From Herbaspirillum sp. WKF16 (lineage in GTDB: Bacteria > Pseudomonadota > Gammaproteobacteria > Burkholderiales > Burkholderiaceae_D), in contig NZ_CP118632.1 in NCBI RefSeq assembly GCF_028993615.1, positions 4,588,001 through 4,652,000 on the forward strand: a stretch of DNA of 64,000 bases. The letters are read 5' to 3'. The notes beneath the pieces are model-generated. The model worked only from the letters and a program-made list of their open reading frames with translations. It searched no databases and was not told the origin of the DNA. Shown piece by piece: positions 25,655-33,446 of this stretch; within the stretch, counting starts at the first letter, position 1, and each line of letters begins with the position of its first letter. Made by a program: the position numbers and the translations under genes.

Positions 25655-26266
25655 TCAGCCCAGGGCGGCGGCGTAGCGGCGCGCCACTTCCGGCCAGTTC
25701 ACCACGTTGTAGAAGGCGCCGATGTATTCCGGCCGGCGGTTCTGGTAGCGCAGGTAGTAGGCGTGCTCCCACACGTCCAGCCCGAGGATGGGCGTGTTGC
25801 CGTTCATCAGCGGGCTGTCCTGGTTGCCGCTGCTCTCGACCACCAGTTTCTTCTGCGGCGTCACCGACAGCCAGGCCCAGCCGCTGCCGAAGCGCGACAC
25901 GGCGGCCTTGGTGAAGGCTTCCCTGAAGGCGTCGAAACCGCCGAGCTCGCTGTCGATGGCCGCGGCCAGCTTGCCGTCGGGCTTGCCGCCGCCGTTGGGC
26001 GCCATCACCGTCCAGAACAGCCCATGGTTGGCGTGGCCGCCGCCCTGGTTGATCACGGCGGCGCGCAGGTTATCAGGCACTTCCTTGACGCGCGCCACCA
26101 GCTCCTCGACCGGCAGCTTTTCCCACTCGGTGCCGGCCACCGCGGCGTTGAGGTTGTTGATGTAGGTCTGGTGGTGCTTGCTGTAGTGGATTTCCATGGT
26201 CTGCGCGTCGATGTGAGGCTCGAGCGCATCGTAGGCGTAAGGCAAGGCTGGCAAGGTATAAGGCAT
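25655..26266 (-). CDS. sodA: Superoxide dismutase, Mn-type
   Basis: The protein has 203 residues. Metal ligands are found in '[11 protein letters not shown]', '[13 protein letters not shown]' and '[20 protein letters not shown]'. The active-site Gln in 'GNQDSPL' and the Gly in 'GGGHANH' favour manganese over iron in this family. It converts superoxide to peroxide and oxygen in the cytoplasm; no signal peptide is seen. It converges with the MocR gene. A perfect 8-bp dyad lies about 90 bp upstream. Confidence 0.96.
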   Translation of the reverse strand: MPYTLPALPYAYDALEPHIDAQTMEIHYSKHHQTYINNLNAAVAGTEWEKLPVEELVARVKEVPDNLRAAVINQGGGHANHGLFWTVMAPNGGGKPDGKLAAAIDSELGGFDAFREAFTKAAVSRFGSGWAWLSVTPQKKLVVESSGNQDSPLMNGNTPILGLDVWEHAYYLRYQNRRPEYIGAFYNVVNWPEVARRYAAALG

Positions 26267-26355
26267 GGCATTTCTCCGATGGGGGTGATGGAAATCGCGG
26301 CCGCGAGGGCCGTTCGGAGGCTGCCGGTTGGGTGGCGGGTGGACGCTGGTCCGGC

Positions 26356-26377
26356 CTTCCGGAAAGAAGTCCGGAAG
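26356..26377. promoter_or_regulatory. Perfect 8-bp dyad upstream of sodA
   Basis: CTTCCGGA and TCCGGAAG flank the 6-bp centre AAGAAG, 90 bp before the sodA start. It could be an operator or an RNA hairpin in the leader. It does not resemble the Fur or SoxR consensus. Confidence 0.35.
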
Positions 26378-26441
26378 ACGAAAGATTCAATTCTAGTAGG
26401 AAATCGATATGGCTTATCCCTGCCTGCAGCAGGGGCAAAGC

Positions 26442-26468
26442 AAAAAGCCCGCAGCGAGCGGGCTTTTT
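26442..26468 (-). terminator. Bidirectional Rho-independent terminator
   Basis: An 11-bp stem, AAAAAGCCCGC/GCGGGCTTTTT, with a 5-base loop. It follows the spore-coat-U gene on the minus strand by 22 bp; it would also stop plus-strand transcription. Confidence 0.85.
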
Positions 26469-26489
26469 CTTGATGCGCGAAACCGGCGA

Positions 26490-26987
26490 TCAGTAAGTCA
26501 GGGTAACGGTCACGGTATCCGAATAGGCGCCGGCCAGCGGCGTCTGCGCGGCCGCGATCTGGCCGTACACCGTCAGCGTTTGCACCAGGCCCGAACCGGT
26601 GCCGGTCTGGGTGTCGGTGCCGATGGTCGAGCCCCAGTTGTTGGTGCGGCCCGAGTCGCGGTACAGCGCGTAGTTCAGCGTGCCGCCGCCGGTGGCGCTC
26701 ATCTTGCGGCTGTTGACCGTCGAGCCGGTGCCGGTGCCGGCGTCAAGGCCGACGTTGTAGCTGGTGCCGTTGGTGCACAGCACCGTGATGCTGCCGGTCT
26801 GGTTCACCAGCGCCTGGGTGTAGGCGCCGAAGGCGATCGCCGAACCGACCACCGTGCAGGCGGCGACCACCGAGGCGCTGATGGTCAGCGAGGCGCTGGC
26901 CGTGGCCGCGTGCGACGGGGCCGAGGAAGCCAGCATGACAGCGGCGATGGATGCGCAGACGAAGCGATTTTTCTTGGCAAAAAACAT
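26490..26987 (-). CDS. Spore-coat-U domain protein (Csu-type secreted subunit)
   Basis: The protein has 165 residues. A signal peptide (about 1-27, ending 'SAPSHA-ATA') precedes a beta-rich domain with paired Cys residues in 'AACTVVG' and 'VLCTNGT' and the C-terminal '...DTVTVTLTY' pattern of SCPU subunits. Such proteins form archaic chaperone-usher (Csu) fibres, but no chaperone or usher gene is adjacent. The ATG at 26987 is chosen because AGGAG precedes it and it begins the signal peptide. The perfect terminator downstream shows it is a single-gene unit. Confidence 0.88.
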   Translation of the reverse strand: MFFAKKNRFVCASIAAVMLASSAPSHAATASASLTISASVVAACTVVGSAIAFGAYTQALVNQTGSITVLCTNGTSYNVGLDAGTGTGSTVNSRKMSATGGGTLNYALYRDSGRTNNWGSTIGTDTQTGTGSGLVQTLTVYGQIAAAQTPLAGAYSDTVTVTLTY

Positions 26988-27148
26988 GTTGATTCTCCTG
27001 TGGATCCCTGCGCTGTCCTCGCCCTGTGCGAGAACTTCTGTATGCAGCGGGTATGGAGACACTTTAGTTTTTTGCCCGGCTCATCGGCATCGGGGCATTC
27101 CTGAAAGCTCGGCCGCAAGCATCAGGCGTTTCCCCATCAGGGTTTTCC

Positions 27149-27589
27149 CTAGCGGGCCGGCTCGGCGACCGGCATGGCCGAGCTGGGCAGGCCGAACACG
27201 CGGTCGAACAGCAGGTTGAACAGGTAGGTATAGACCATGAAGAAGACGATCAGCCCCAGGTCGAGCACGAAGGCGTCCCACAGGCCGATGCCCAGCCACC
27301 AGGCGAACAGCGGCACCAGCATCAGCACCAACCCACCCTCGAAGCCCAGCGCATGCGCCGCCCGGCGCGCGAAGCCGCGGCCGCGCTTGGCCTGGCGCGC
27401 CTCCCAGCGCTCGAACAGGCCGTTGAAGACGAAGTTCCAAAGGAAGGCGATGGTCGACGAGGCCACCGCGGCGGCGCTCGAATGCCCGGCGTCATGGCCG
27501 GCGATCACGGCCAGGCCGAAGGTGGTGAAGACGATCGCCAGCGCCTCGAACAGGCAGGCGTAGACGAATTTGCGTTTGAAACCTTGCAT
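27149..27589 (-). CDS. PACE-family (BTP-domain) efflux protein
   Basis: The protein has 146 residues and four membrane helices in two tandem repeats. Each repeat carries a family motif version ('RKFVYACLFE' and 'RAAHALGFEG'), including the membrane-embedded acidic residue typical of PACE pumps. Members such as AceI export chlorhexidine or polyamine-like cations. It is divergent from a LysR regulator across 161 bp, which is the usual arrangement for PACE genes, with a perfect dyad between them. Confidence 0.92.
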   Translation of the reverse strand: MQGFKRKFVYACLFEALAIVFTTFGLAVIAGHDAGHSSAAAVASSTIAFLWNFVFNGLFERWEARQAKRGRGFARRAAHALGFEGGLVLMLVPLFAWWLGIGLWDAFVLDLGLIVFFMVYTYLFNLLFDRVFGLPSSAMPVAEPAR

Positions 27590-27698
27590 GGAACTCTCCT
27601 GGATTGCCGGCCGTGCAACGCGGGATGGCGTGGCGGCGCGAAGACCGAAGGCCGACGACGCGGGCCTTGGGTACGGGGAGGATTTTATGGTTTAATTT

Positions 27699-27725
27699 TT
27701 GAAAGAAGAAATCGGCTTCTTTCAA
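27699..27725. promoter_or_regulatory. Perfect 10-bp dyad between PACE and LysR genes
   Basis: TTGAAAGAAG (27699-27708) and CTTCTTTCAA (27716-27725) are exact inverted repeats around AAATCGG. It lies 26 bp before the LysR start and is the likely autoregulatory site. Confidence 0.55.
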
Positions 27726-27750
27726 TTTTATTGATAACCAAAAAGACAAC

Positions 27751-28656
27751 ATGGCTTTCTCCAGCGACAACGTGCGGGTCTTCCTCGCGGTATTGGACAG
27801 CGGCTCCTTCTCCGCCGCCGCGCGCCTTTTGGGCCGCGTGCCGTCGTCGGTGAGCATGACCATCAGCCAGCTGGAGGCCGAGCTGGACCTGCAACTGTTC
27901 GACCGCACCGCGCGCGACGCGCGCCCCACCGACATGGCGCGCGCGCTGGAGCCGGACGCCCGCTTGCTGGCCAGCACCCTGCGCCAGCTCGACGCCCACG
28001 CGCTGGCCATGCACCAGGGCCTGGAGCGCAAGCTGACGCTGGCGGTCGCGCCGGAGCTGCTGTCGGCGCCCTGGGCCAAGCCGCTGGCGGTGCTGGCCGA
28101 GGAGTTCCCCTCGCTGGAAGTGGAGGTGCTGTCCTCGCCCCAGGCCGACGCCATGCGCATGCTCTACGACAACACCGCGCAGTTGGCGCTGGTGTTCGAG
28201 CGCCACGCCGGCAACGACCGCGAGGCCTTCCAGGAATTCAGCAGCGAGATGCTGGTGGCGGTGATCTCGCCGCAGCATCCGGCGCTCAAGGGCAAGAAGC
28301 GCAAGTTGCGCTACGAGGACCTGTACGGCATCCGCCAGATCGCCGTCGCCAGCCGCGACGCCAGCATCTCCGACCCGCGCTTCTTCCTGGCTCGACAGAT
28401 CTGGCGCACCGACAACCACCTGGCCACGCTGTCCCTGGTGCGCGAAGGCCTGGGCTGGGCCTACCTGCCGCACAGCCTGGTGCAGCAGCAGATCGACGGC
28501 GGCCTGCTCATGGCCATCGATTTCGACAACATCAGCAATGCGCTGCGCCTGTGGGTGGATGTGGTGTGGAGCAAGGATCGTCCGCTGGGACTGGGAGCGC
28601 AGCGCTTCATCGCATTGATGCGCGAGATGGCGCCGAGCAGGAGGAAGCGGAGTTAG
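27751..28656 (+). CDS. LysR-family regulator divergent from PACE gene
   Basis: The protein has 301 residues. The N-terminal winged HTH (about 5-62: 'VFLAVLDSGSFSAAARLLGRV', 'SSVSMTISQLEAEL') is followed by a LysR substrate-binding domain (about 92-295). In species where it has been studied, such as AceR, the divergent LysR protein activates the PACE pump when its drug or polyamine substrate binds. That role is inferred here from position. The effector is not predictable from sequence. Confidence 0.93.
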   Translation: MAFSSDNVRVFLAVLDSGSFSAAARLLGRVPSSVSMTISQLEAELDLQLFDRTARDARPTDMARALEPDARLLASTLRQLDAHALAMHQGLERKLTLAVAPELLSAPWAKPLAVLAEEFPSLEVEVLSSPQADAMRMLYDNTAQLALVFERHAGNDREAFQEFSSEMLVAVISPQHPALKGKKRKLRYEDLYGIRQIAVASRDASISDPRFFLARQIWRTDNHLATLSLVREGLGWAYLPHSLVQQQIDGGLLMAIDFDNISNALRLWVDVVWSKDRPLGLGAQRFIALMREMAPSRRKRS

Positions 28657-28853
28657 CGCGCGTTGCGCGGTTGGGCGCGCAGGCATGACCGACGGCGCCG
28701 GCTTCGATACGCCGCTGCGCGGCTACCCGGCCCGAACGGAGTTTATTGGTACGCGACGAACGCCGCTGGGTCCCTGCTTTCGCAGGGACGACGGATCAAT
28801 TGAGATAGCGAGCCAAGGAATCGATGCCGCAGGCGAGTGACGGCACCCACGCC

Positions 28854-29318
28854 GACTTCGATACGCCGCCAAAGCGGCTACTCAGTCCGAACGGAGTCCG
28901 GTAAGGTGCGACAACGACGCTGGATCCCCGCTTTCGCGGGGACGACGGATTAATTGAGATAGCAAGCGAAGGAATCGATGCCGCAGGCGAGTCGGAGACC
29001 CCGCGAGGCCGCAGGCGAGCCGGTCACGCTTCCCCCTTGTGGGCCAGCCGTCGGAGCGTCGTAAAAAGTGGATCAGGGCGTCAGTCGGAGCGCAGCGACT
29101 CTGACGACCCCACTTTTTGCGACGCTCCGACGGGTACCCCGAAGGGGCTGGCACTTAGGGGCCGGTTTCTTTGCTTACTTTCTTTGGCGGGCCAAAGAAA
29201 GTGAGCGGCTGCCGGGCCGCCCCCGGCGCTCACCTCCGACCGGAGAAAGATAAGACTAAAGCCGGTACATCTGCACGCAGCAAGAGCAGACTACCCAAAC
29301 AGCGACGGCATCCACGCT
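28854..29318. repeat. 465-bp tandem repeat, copy A
   Basis: It begins 'GACTTCGATACGCC'. Inside are a 22-bp inverted repeat with one mismatch (29050-29071 with 29110-29131) that encloses a smaller dyad AGTCG/CGACT, and a perfect 12-bp dyad ACTTTCTTTGGC/GCCAAAGAAAGT (29177-29202). Copy B starts exactly 465 bp later and is nearly identical. Confidence 0.85.
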
Positions 29319-29783
29319 GACTTCGATACGCCGCCAAAGCGGCTACTCAGCCCGAACGGAATCCAAGGGGCGCAACGAAAGTCGCTGGATCCCCGCCTTC
29401 GCGGGGACGACGGATTAATTGAGATAGCGAGCCAAGAAATCGATGCCGCAGGCGAGTCGGAGACAGCGCGAGGCCGCAGGCGAGCCGGATGCGCTTTCCC
29501 CTTGTGGGCCAGCCGTCGGAGCGTCGCAAAAAGTGGATCAGGGCGTCAGTCGGAGCGCAGCGACTCTGACGACCCCACTTTTTGCGACGCTCCGACGGGT
29601 ACCCCGAAGGGGCTGGCACTTAGGGGCCGGTTTCTTTGCTTACTTTCTTTGGCGGGCCAAAGAAAGTGAGCGGCTGCCGGGCCGCCCCCGGCGCTCCCTC
29701 TCGACCGGAGAAAGACAAGACTAAAGCCGGTACACCTGCACGCAGCAAGAGCAGACTACCCAAACAGCGACGGCATCCACGCT
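29319..29783. repeat. 465-bp tandem repeat, copy B
   Basis: This copy differs from copy A at scattered bases. Its 22-bp inverted repeat (from GTCGGAGCGTCGC to GCGACGCTCCGAC) is perfect, so the stem appears maintained. The 12-bp dyad is repeated at 29642-29667. Confidence 0.85.
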
Positions 29784-29835
29784 GACTTCGATACGCCACC
29801 AAAGCGGCTACTCAGTCCGAACGGAATCTGCTGAG
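29784..29835. repeat. Partial third copy of the 465-bp repeat
   Basis: Only about the first 50 bp of the unit are present, beginning 'GACTTCGATACGCCACC', after which the sequence departs from the repeat. Confidence 0.7.
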
Positions 29836-30186
29836 GCGCGGCGAACGACAAGGGAGTCTGGTGAGGCGCGACAAACGACGCTGGGTCCCGGCCTTCGTCG
29901 GGACGACATGGAAGAGATAGCCAACACCTCCCCATGCTCAAGATCCTCACTACTCGTCGTTCCTGCGAAAGCAGGAACCCAGCGGCTTTCTCCGCGCATC
30001 GATGGCGGTCGAACGTCATTGATTGGAGATGCATGCATCGGCGCGCCCGCTTCGATACGCCGCTGCGCGGCTACTCAGCCCGAACGGAGGTTATTGGCGT
30101 GTGACGAACGTCACTGCGAACGAGTTTGTTGGTATGCGACGAACGCCGCTGGGTCCCCGCTTTCGCGGGGACGACGGGTAGTCAAC

Positions 30187-31158
30187 TCAGGGAATCGTCC
30201 TGGCCAGCGCCTTGGCCGCCAGCAACTGCACCAGCAAGCGATCCCGCTCCGCCGCCAGGTCCGCCGAGGTCTTGCCCTCCATCTGCGCCTCCACGCCCGC
30301 CCGGATCGTCTCCTTGAGCGACTCTGTGATGGCCGGCGTGCCGAGATCCGCCCACCAGCTCTCGATCGGCGGCCCCAGGTGATCCAGCGCATGGCGCGCC
30401 CCGCCCTCGCCGCCGGCCAGGTGCAGGTTCAGGTACGGCCCCATGAGCGCCCAGCGCAGACCCGGGCCGTAGGCGATCGCGGTGTCGATGTCCTCGGTGG
30501 TCGCCACGCCCTGCTCCACCAGGTGGAACGCCTCGCGCCACAAGGCCGCCTGCAGGCGATTGGCGATATGCCCCTTGACCTCCTTGCGCACGTGGATGGG
30601 CTTCTTGCCCACCGCGGCATAGAACGCCAGCGCCGACTGCACCGCAACATCCGAGCTCAGTTGGCCGCCGATCACCTCCACCAACGGGATCAGGTGCGGC
30701 GGATTGAAGGGATGCCCCAGCACCACCCGTTCAGGATGCCGGCAAGCCTCTTGCACCTTGCTCATCAGCAGGCCCGACGAGCTCGACGCCAGGATCACGT
30801 GCGCCGGCAGCGCCGCGTCCATGCGGCGGAACAAATCTATCTTCAGGTCCTCGCGCTCGGGGCCGTTCTCCTGCACGAAGTCGGCGCCCTCCAGGGCATC
30901 TTCCAGCCGCTCGCAAAAGCGCAGGCGGTCGATGGACGCGCCCGGCGCCAGCCCCAGCGCCTCCAGGCTGGGCCAATGGCGCGCCACCGCTTCGCGCAGC
31001 TTGCGTTCGGCGTCCGGCATCGGGTCGGTGGCGGCCACGTCAAGACCGCGCGCCAGGAAATAAGCGACCCAGCTGGCGCCGATGACGCCGGTGCCGACCA
31101 CGGCGATGCGCTGGATTGCGGGGGCGCCGGCTGGCGCGCCGGCCTGTTGTTGCTGCAT
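30187..31158 (-). CDS. 3-hydroxyacyl-CoA/L-carnitine dehydrogenase-like enzyme
   Basis: The protein has 323 residues. The N-terminal NAD-binding loop is 'VVGTGVIGASW', the catalytic His is in 'LGHPFNPPHLIPLVEV', and the C-terminal '3HCDH_C' part reads 'GHIANRLQAALWREAF'. The phrase 'GPGLRWALMGPYLNLHLAGGEGG' is typical of L-carnitine dehydrogenases. It probably oxidises a beta-hydroxy acid with NAD; carnitine is a good but unproven guess because no other carnitine gene is near. REP palindromes immediately follow the stop. Confidence 0.88.
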   Translation of the reverse strand: MQQQQAGAPAGAPAIQRIAVVGTGVIGASWVAYFLARGLDVAATDPMPDAERKLREAVARHWPSLEALGLAPGASIDRLRFCERLEDALEGADFVQENGPEREDLKIDLFRRMDAALPAHVILASSSSGLLMSKVQEACRHPERVVLGHPFNPPHLIPLVEVIGGQLSSDVAVQSALAFYAAVGKKPIHVRKEVKGHIANRLQAALWREAFHLVEQGVATTEDIDTAIAYGPGLRWALMGPYLNLHLAGGEGGARHALDHLGPPIESWWADLGTPAITESLKETIRAGVEAQMEGKTSADLAAERDRLLVQLLAAKALARTIP

Positions 31159-31383
31159 GTGTTTCTCCTCGTTGGTTGCGGTGCGACATGGTTCGCGCCG
31201 CGTCGTTATGGTTCTGCCAATGCGCCGGCCGGCCGCCTTGTCGCGGCGACAAGAGCGTGTCGCCCAGGCGGCGGAAAATCGCCGTCTTCATCGAAAACAC
31301 GGCAGCTTAGCACTTGCTATACGTTATCATCGCGCACAAACAAGACCGCCAATGCGGACCCGGATCAAGACAAAGGCATCCCC

Positions 31384-31542
31384 ATGTTCATGTATCTACC
31401 GTTCCTGCTGGCGCTGCTCGCCGTCCTGGGCATCGCCATCGGCTGGAAGGCATTCAGCTACGCCATGTGGCTGGGCGCGCTTGGTGTGACGCTGTGGTGG
31501 TTCAGCTTCCACGCGACCAGCGCCCTCAATCTTTCCTTCTGA
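31384..31542 (+). CDS. DUF5993 small membrane protein
   Basis: The protein has 52 residues and two hydrophobic helices ('FLLALLAVLGIAIGW' and 'YAMWLGALGVTLWWFSFHAT'). DUF5993 genes typically sit directly before a dsbB-like gene, exactly as here (17-bp gap), so the protein is likely a partner or stabiliser of the DsbB-like oxidase. No cysteine is present, so it has no redox role of its own. AAGGCATCCCC precedes the ATG. Confidence 0.8.
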   Translation: MFMYLPFLLALLAVLGIAIGWKAFSYAMWLGALGVTLWWFSFHATSALNLSF

Positions 31543-31559
31543 CTTCCGACGCGCGAGCC

Positions 31560-32138
31560 ATGAACCCCTCCCATCTTTCGTCCCTGCGCCACCGCGACAG
31601 TTCGGCCGGCAACGTGCTCAACGTGCTGGCCCTGCTGGCGGTGTGCGCGTCGCTGGGCATCGCCTTCTACTACCAGCTGGCGCTCAGGGAGCTGCCCTGT
31701 CCGCTGTGCCTGCTGCAGCGCGCCGGCCTGATCCTGACCGGGATCGGCCTGATGATGAACGTGCGTTTCGGCGTGCGCGCGGCGCACTACGGCGTGGCGC
31801 TGTGCGGCGCGCTGGCCACCGGCGCCGTGGCGCTGCGCCAGGCGCTGCTGCACATCGCGCCGGGCGACGCCGGCTACGGCTCGACCTTCCTCGGCCTGCA
31901 TTTCTATACGCTGGCCGCGCTCTCCTCGCTGGCGGCGGTGGCCGGCATCGCGCTGCTGCTGATGCTCAAGAGCGCGGAGCCGCCCGCCAGCAGCCCGGCC
32001 TGGAAATCGCCGGGCGGCAAGCTGGCCGGCATCCTGTTCATCTTGCTGGTGGCGGCCAACCTGGCCTCGACCGTACTCGAATGCGGGGCCGGCGCCTGCG
32101 AAGACGATCCCACCTTCTACCTGCTGCTGGGCAAATAA
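31560..32138 (+). CDS. dsbB: DsbB-like disulfide bond formation protein
   Basis: The protein has 192 residues and four membrane helices. The first periplasmic redox pair is 'LPCPLCLLQRAGL' and the second is the close pair in 'LECGAGACEDDP'. DsbB oxidises DsbA and passes electrons to quinone. The second pair lies near the C-terminus after the last helix region rather than in the usual loop between TM3 and TM4, as in the subgroup found with DUF5993. It forms a two-gene unit with DUF5993. Confidence 0.9.
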   Translation: MNPSHLSSLRHRDSSAGNVLNVLALLAVCASLGIAFYYQLALRELPCPLCLLQRAGLILTGIGLMMNVRFGVRAAHYGVALCGALATGAVALRQALLHIAPGDAGYGSTFLGLHFYTLAALSSLAAVAGIALLLMLKSAEPPASSPAWKSPGGKLAGILFILLVAANLASTVLECGAGACEDDPTFYLLLGK

Positions 32139-32180
32139 AAAAACCGGCACAGGGGAAACGCCATGTTTTCCCTGCGCCGG
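32137..32180 (-). terminator. Terminator for the porin gene at 32242
   Basis: The arms CCGGC-CAGGG (32144-32158) and TTTTCCCTG-GCCGG (32166-32180) pair. On the minus strand seven T residues follow the stem. It overlaps the dsbB stop codon, so it ends the long minus-strand uptake operon. Confidence 0.7.
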
Positions 32181-32241
32181 CATCAAGATTGCGCCTCAAG
32201 ACTGCTCAAACCCGGGCCTGCGCCCGGGGTGTTCCCACTCC

Positions 32242-33315
32242 TCAGAAGCGGTGCTGCATGCCCAGCGTCATGCCGAACTGGCTGTTGCCGAAACCGGCAT
32301 CGTCGCGCGACAGGCCGACCAGCAGGCCGTTCTTGGCCTTGGCGTAGGCCGTGCTCAGGTACAGGTCGGTGCGCTTGGACATCGCGTATTTCAGGCGCAT
32401 CGAGTACATGATGGGGTCGGCGTCCTTCTGTACGTCCTTGATGTTCTGGTAGTAGACCGTGCCGATCAGCGACAGCGCCGGCGTGAACTTGTAGGTCGCG
32501 CCGCCCCAGAAGAAATCGCTGCGCAGGGCGGCCGTGCCGTTGGCCAGGCCCTTCTTGTAGTAGCGATAGCCCAGGTTGAACTTCCAGGCGTCGCTGAGCT
32601 GGTAGCCCGCCGCCAGGTGGGCGGTGGTGGCCTTGTCGAACGCTGCGCCGGCGGTCACCGCGGCGCTGTTGACGCGGTCGTACGTTGCCGCCACGCTGAA
32701 CGGGCCGCTGCCCCAGCCCAGGCCGACGCCGTACTTGGCGCTGTCGCGCGCGTTGCCGGCGACTTCGCCGAAACCGTACATGGCGCCGATCTTCACGCCG
32801 CCGAACTCGCCCTGGTATTTCACCAGGTTGGACACGCCGGTAGGCATGCCATCCTTGCGGCCGCCGGTGGCGCCGGCCGAGGTCACCCACGAATAGTTGG
32901 CCGAGTAGCCCATGGGATCGAAAGGCAGGATGAAGTCGTAGGTGGTGGAGAACGAACGCCCCGTCACCACGCGGCCGAAGCTGCCCTCCAGGCCGACGTT
33001 GGACTGGCGGTTGAAGATCTGGTTGGCCTCGCCGTCGAAGCCGCCGTTGTCGAGCTTGAAGCCGTTCTCCAACTGGAAGATGGCCTTCAGCCCGCCGCCC
33101 AGGTCCTCGCTGCCGCGAAAGCCGATGCGCGAGGTGTTCATGGTGCCCGAGGACAGGCGCGCCACGCTGGCGCCGTTGGCGTTGGCATTGGTGAGGTACT
33201 CCACGCCGGAATCGATCAGGCCGTAGATGGTGACGCTGCTTTGCGCCTGGACGGCGCCGGTGGCGCCGAATGCCGCGGCCGCTGCCGCTGCGGCGGCGAG
33301 ATGTTTCTTCTTCAC
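32242..33315 (-). CDS. Gram-negative trimeric porin
   Basis: The protein has 357 residues. It starts at GTG (AAGGAG seven bases upstream). The signal peptide has a long Ala run and ends '...VQA-QSSVTIYG', the standard mature N-terminus of betaproteobacterial porins. The '-RIGFRGSEDLGGGLKAIFQLE' strand and C-terminal Phe ('MQHRF') are also typical. It forms an outer-membrane channel. It is the last gene in the run Bug, binding protein, permease, ATPase, porin, so it may provide outer-membrane entry for that transporter. Confidence 0.95.
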   Translation of the reverse strand: MKKKHLAAAAAAAAAFGATGAVQAQSSVTIYGLIDSGVEYLTNANANGASVARLSSGTMNTSRIGFRGSEDLGGGLKAIFQLENGFKLDNGGFDGEANQIFNRQSNVGLEGSFGRVVTGRSFSTTYDFILPFDPMGYSANYSWVTSAGATGGRKDGMPTGVSNLVKYQGEFGGVKIGAMYGFGEVAGNARDSAKYGVGLGWGSGPFSVAATYDRVNSAAVTAGAAFDKATTAHLAAGYQLSDAWKFNLGYRYYKKGLANGTAALRSDFFWGGATYKFTPALSLIGTVYYQNIKDVQKDADPIMYSMRLKYAMSKRTDLYLSTAYAKAKNGLLVGLSRDDAGFGNSQFGMTLGMQHRF

Positions 33316-33446
33316 TTTGGTCTCCTTGGTTGAAAGCTGTGTGGTGTTGCTTGATGCCGTTGTCGTCGCGGGCCTTGTCCCGACCCGTTGCGGCGGATGC
33401 GCGGCTGGTGGCTGCGCGCCCGCCCTTTCCTCCGTCCGGTGATGCC

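Larger units (their letters stand above)
28657..30186. repeat. Repeat island: no gene, 465-bp tandem repeat plus REP palindromes
   Basis: This 1.5 kb stretch has no credible gene. It contains two full copies and the start of a third copy of a 465-bp unit, at least six short REP-like palindromes of the form GTCCCCGC-TTTC-GCGGGGAC (28770-28789, 28925-28942, 29390-29407, about 29885-29905, 29960-29977, 30153-30172), and recurring phrases such as 'CTTCGATACGCC' and 'CCGAACGGA'. Open frames inside it are duplicated with the repeat and have no ribosome-binding site. It separates the LysR gene from the carnitine-dehydrogenase-like gene. Confidence 0.85.

Noticed and set aside
28882..29619. Two nearly identical 90-codon minus-strand frames in the repeat island
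   Set aside because: They are copied with the 465-bp repeat, run through the inverted repeats, and have no ribosome-binding site; the DNA structure explains them better.
28657..30186. CRISPR array or insertion sequence as explanation of the repeat island
   Set aside because: Repeats are 465 bp and contiguous, without regular short repeats and unique spacers; no transposase gene or terminal repeats are seen.
29908..31383. Long plus-strand frame leading into the DUF5993 gene
   Set aside because: The upstream part mirrors the carnitine-dehydrogenase-like gene; only the last 52 codons form a real small membrane protein with its own start.
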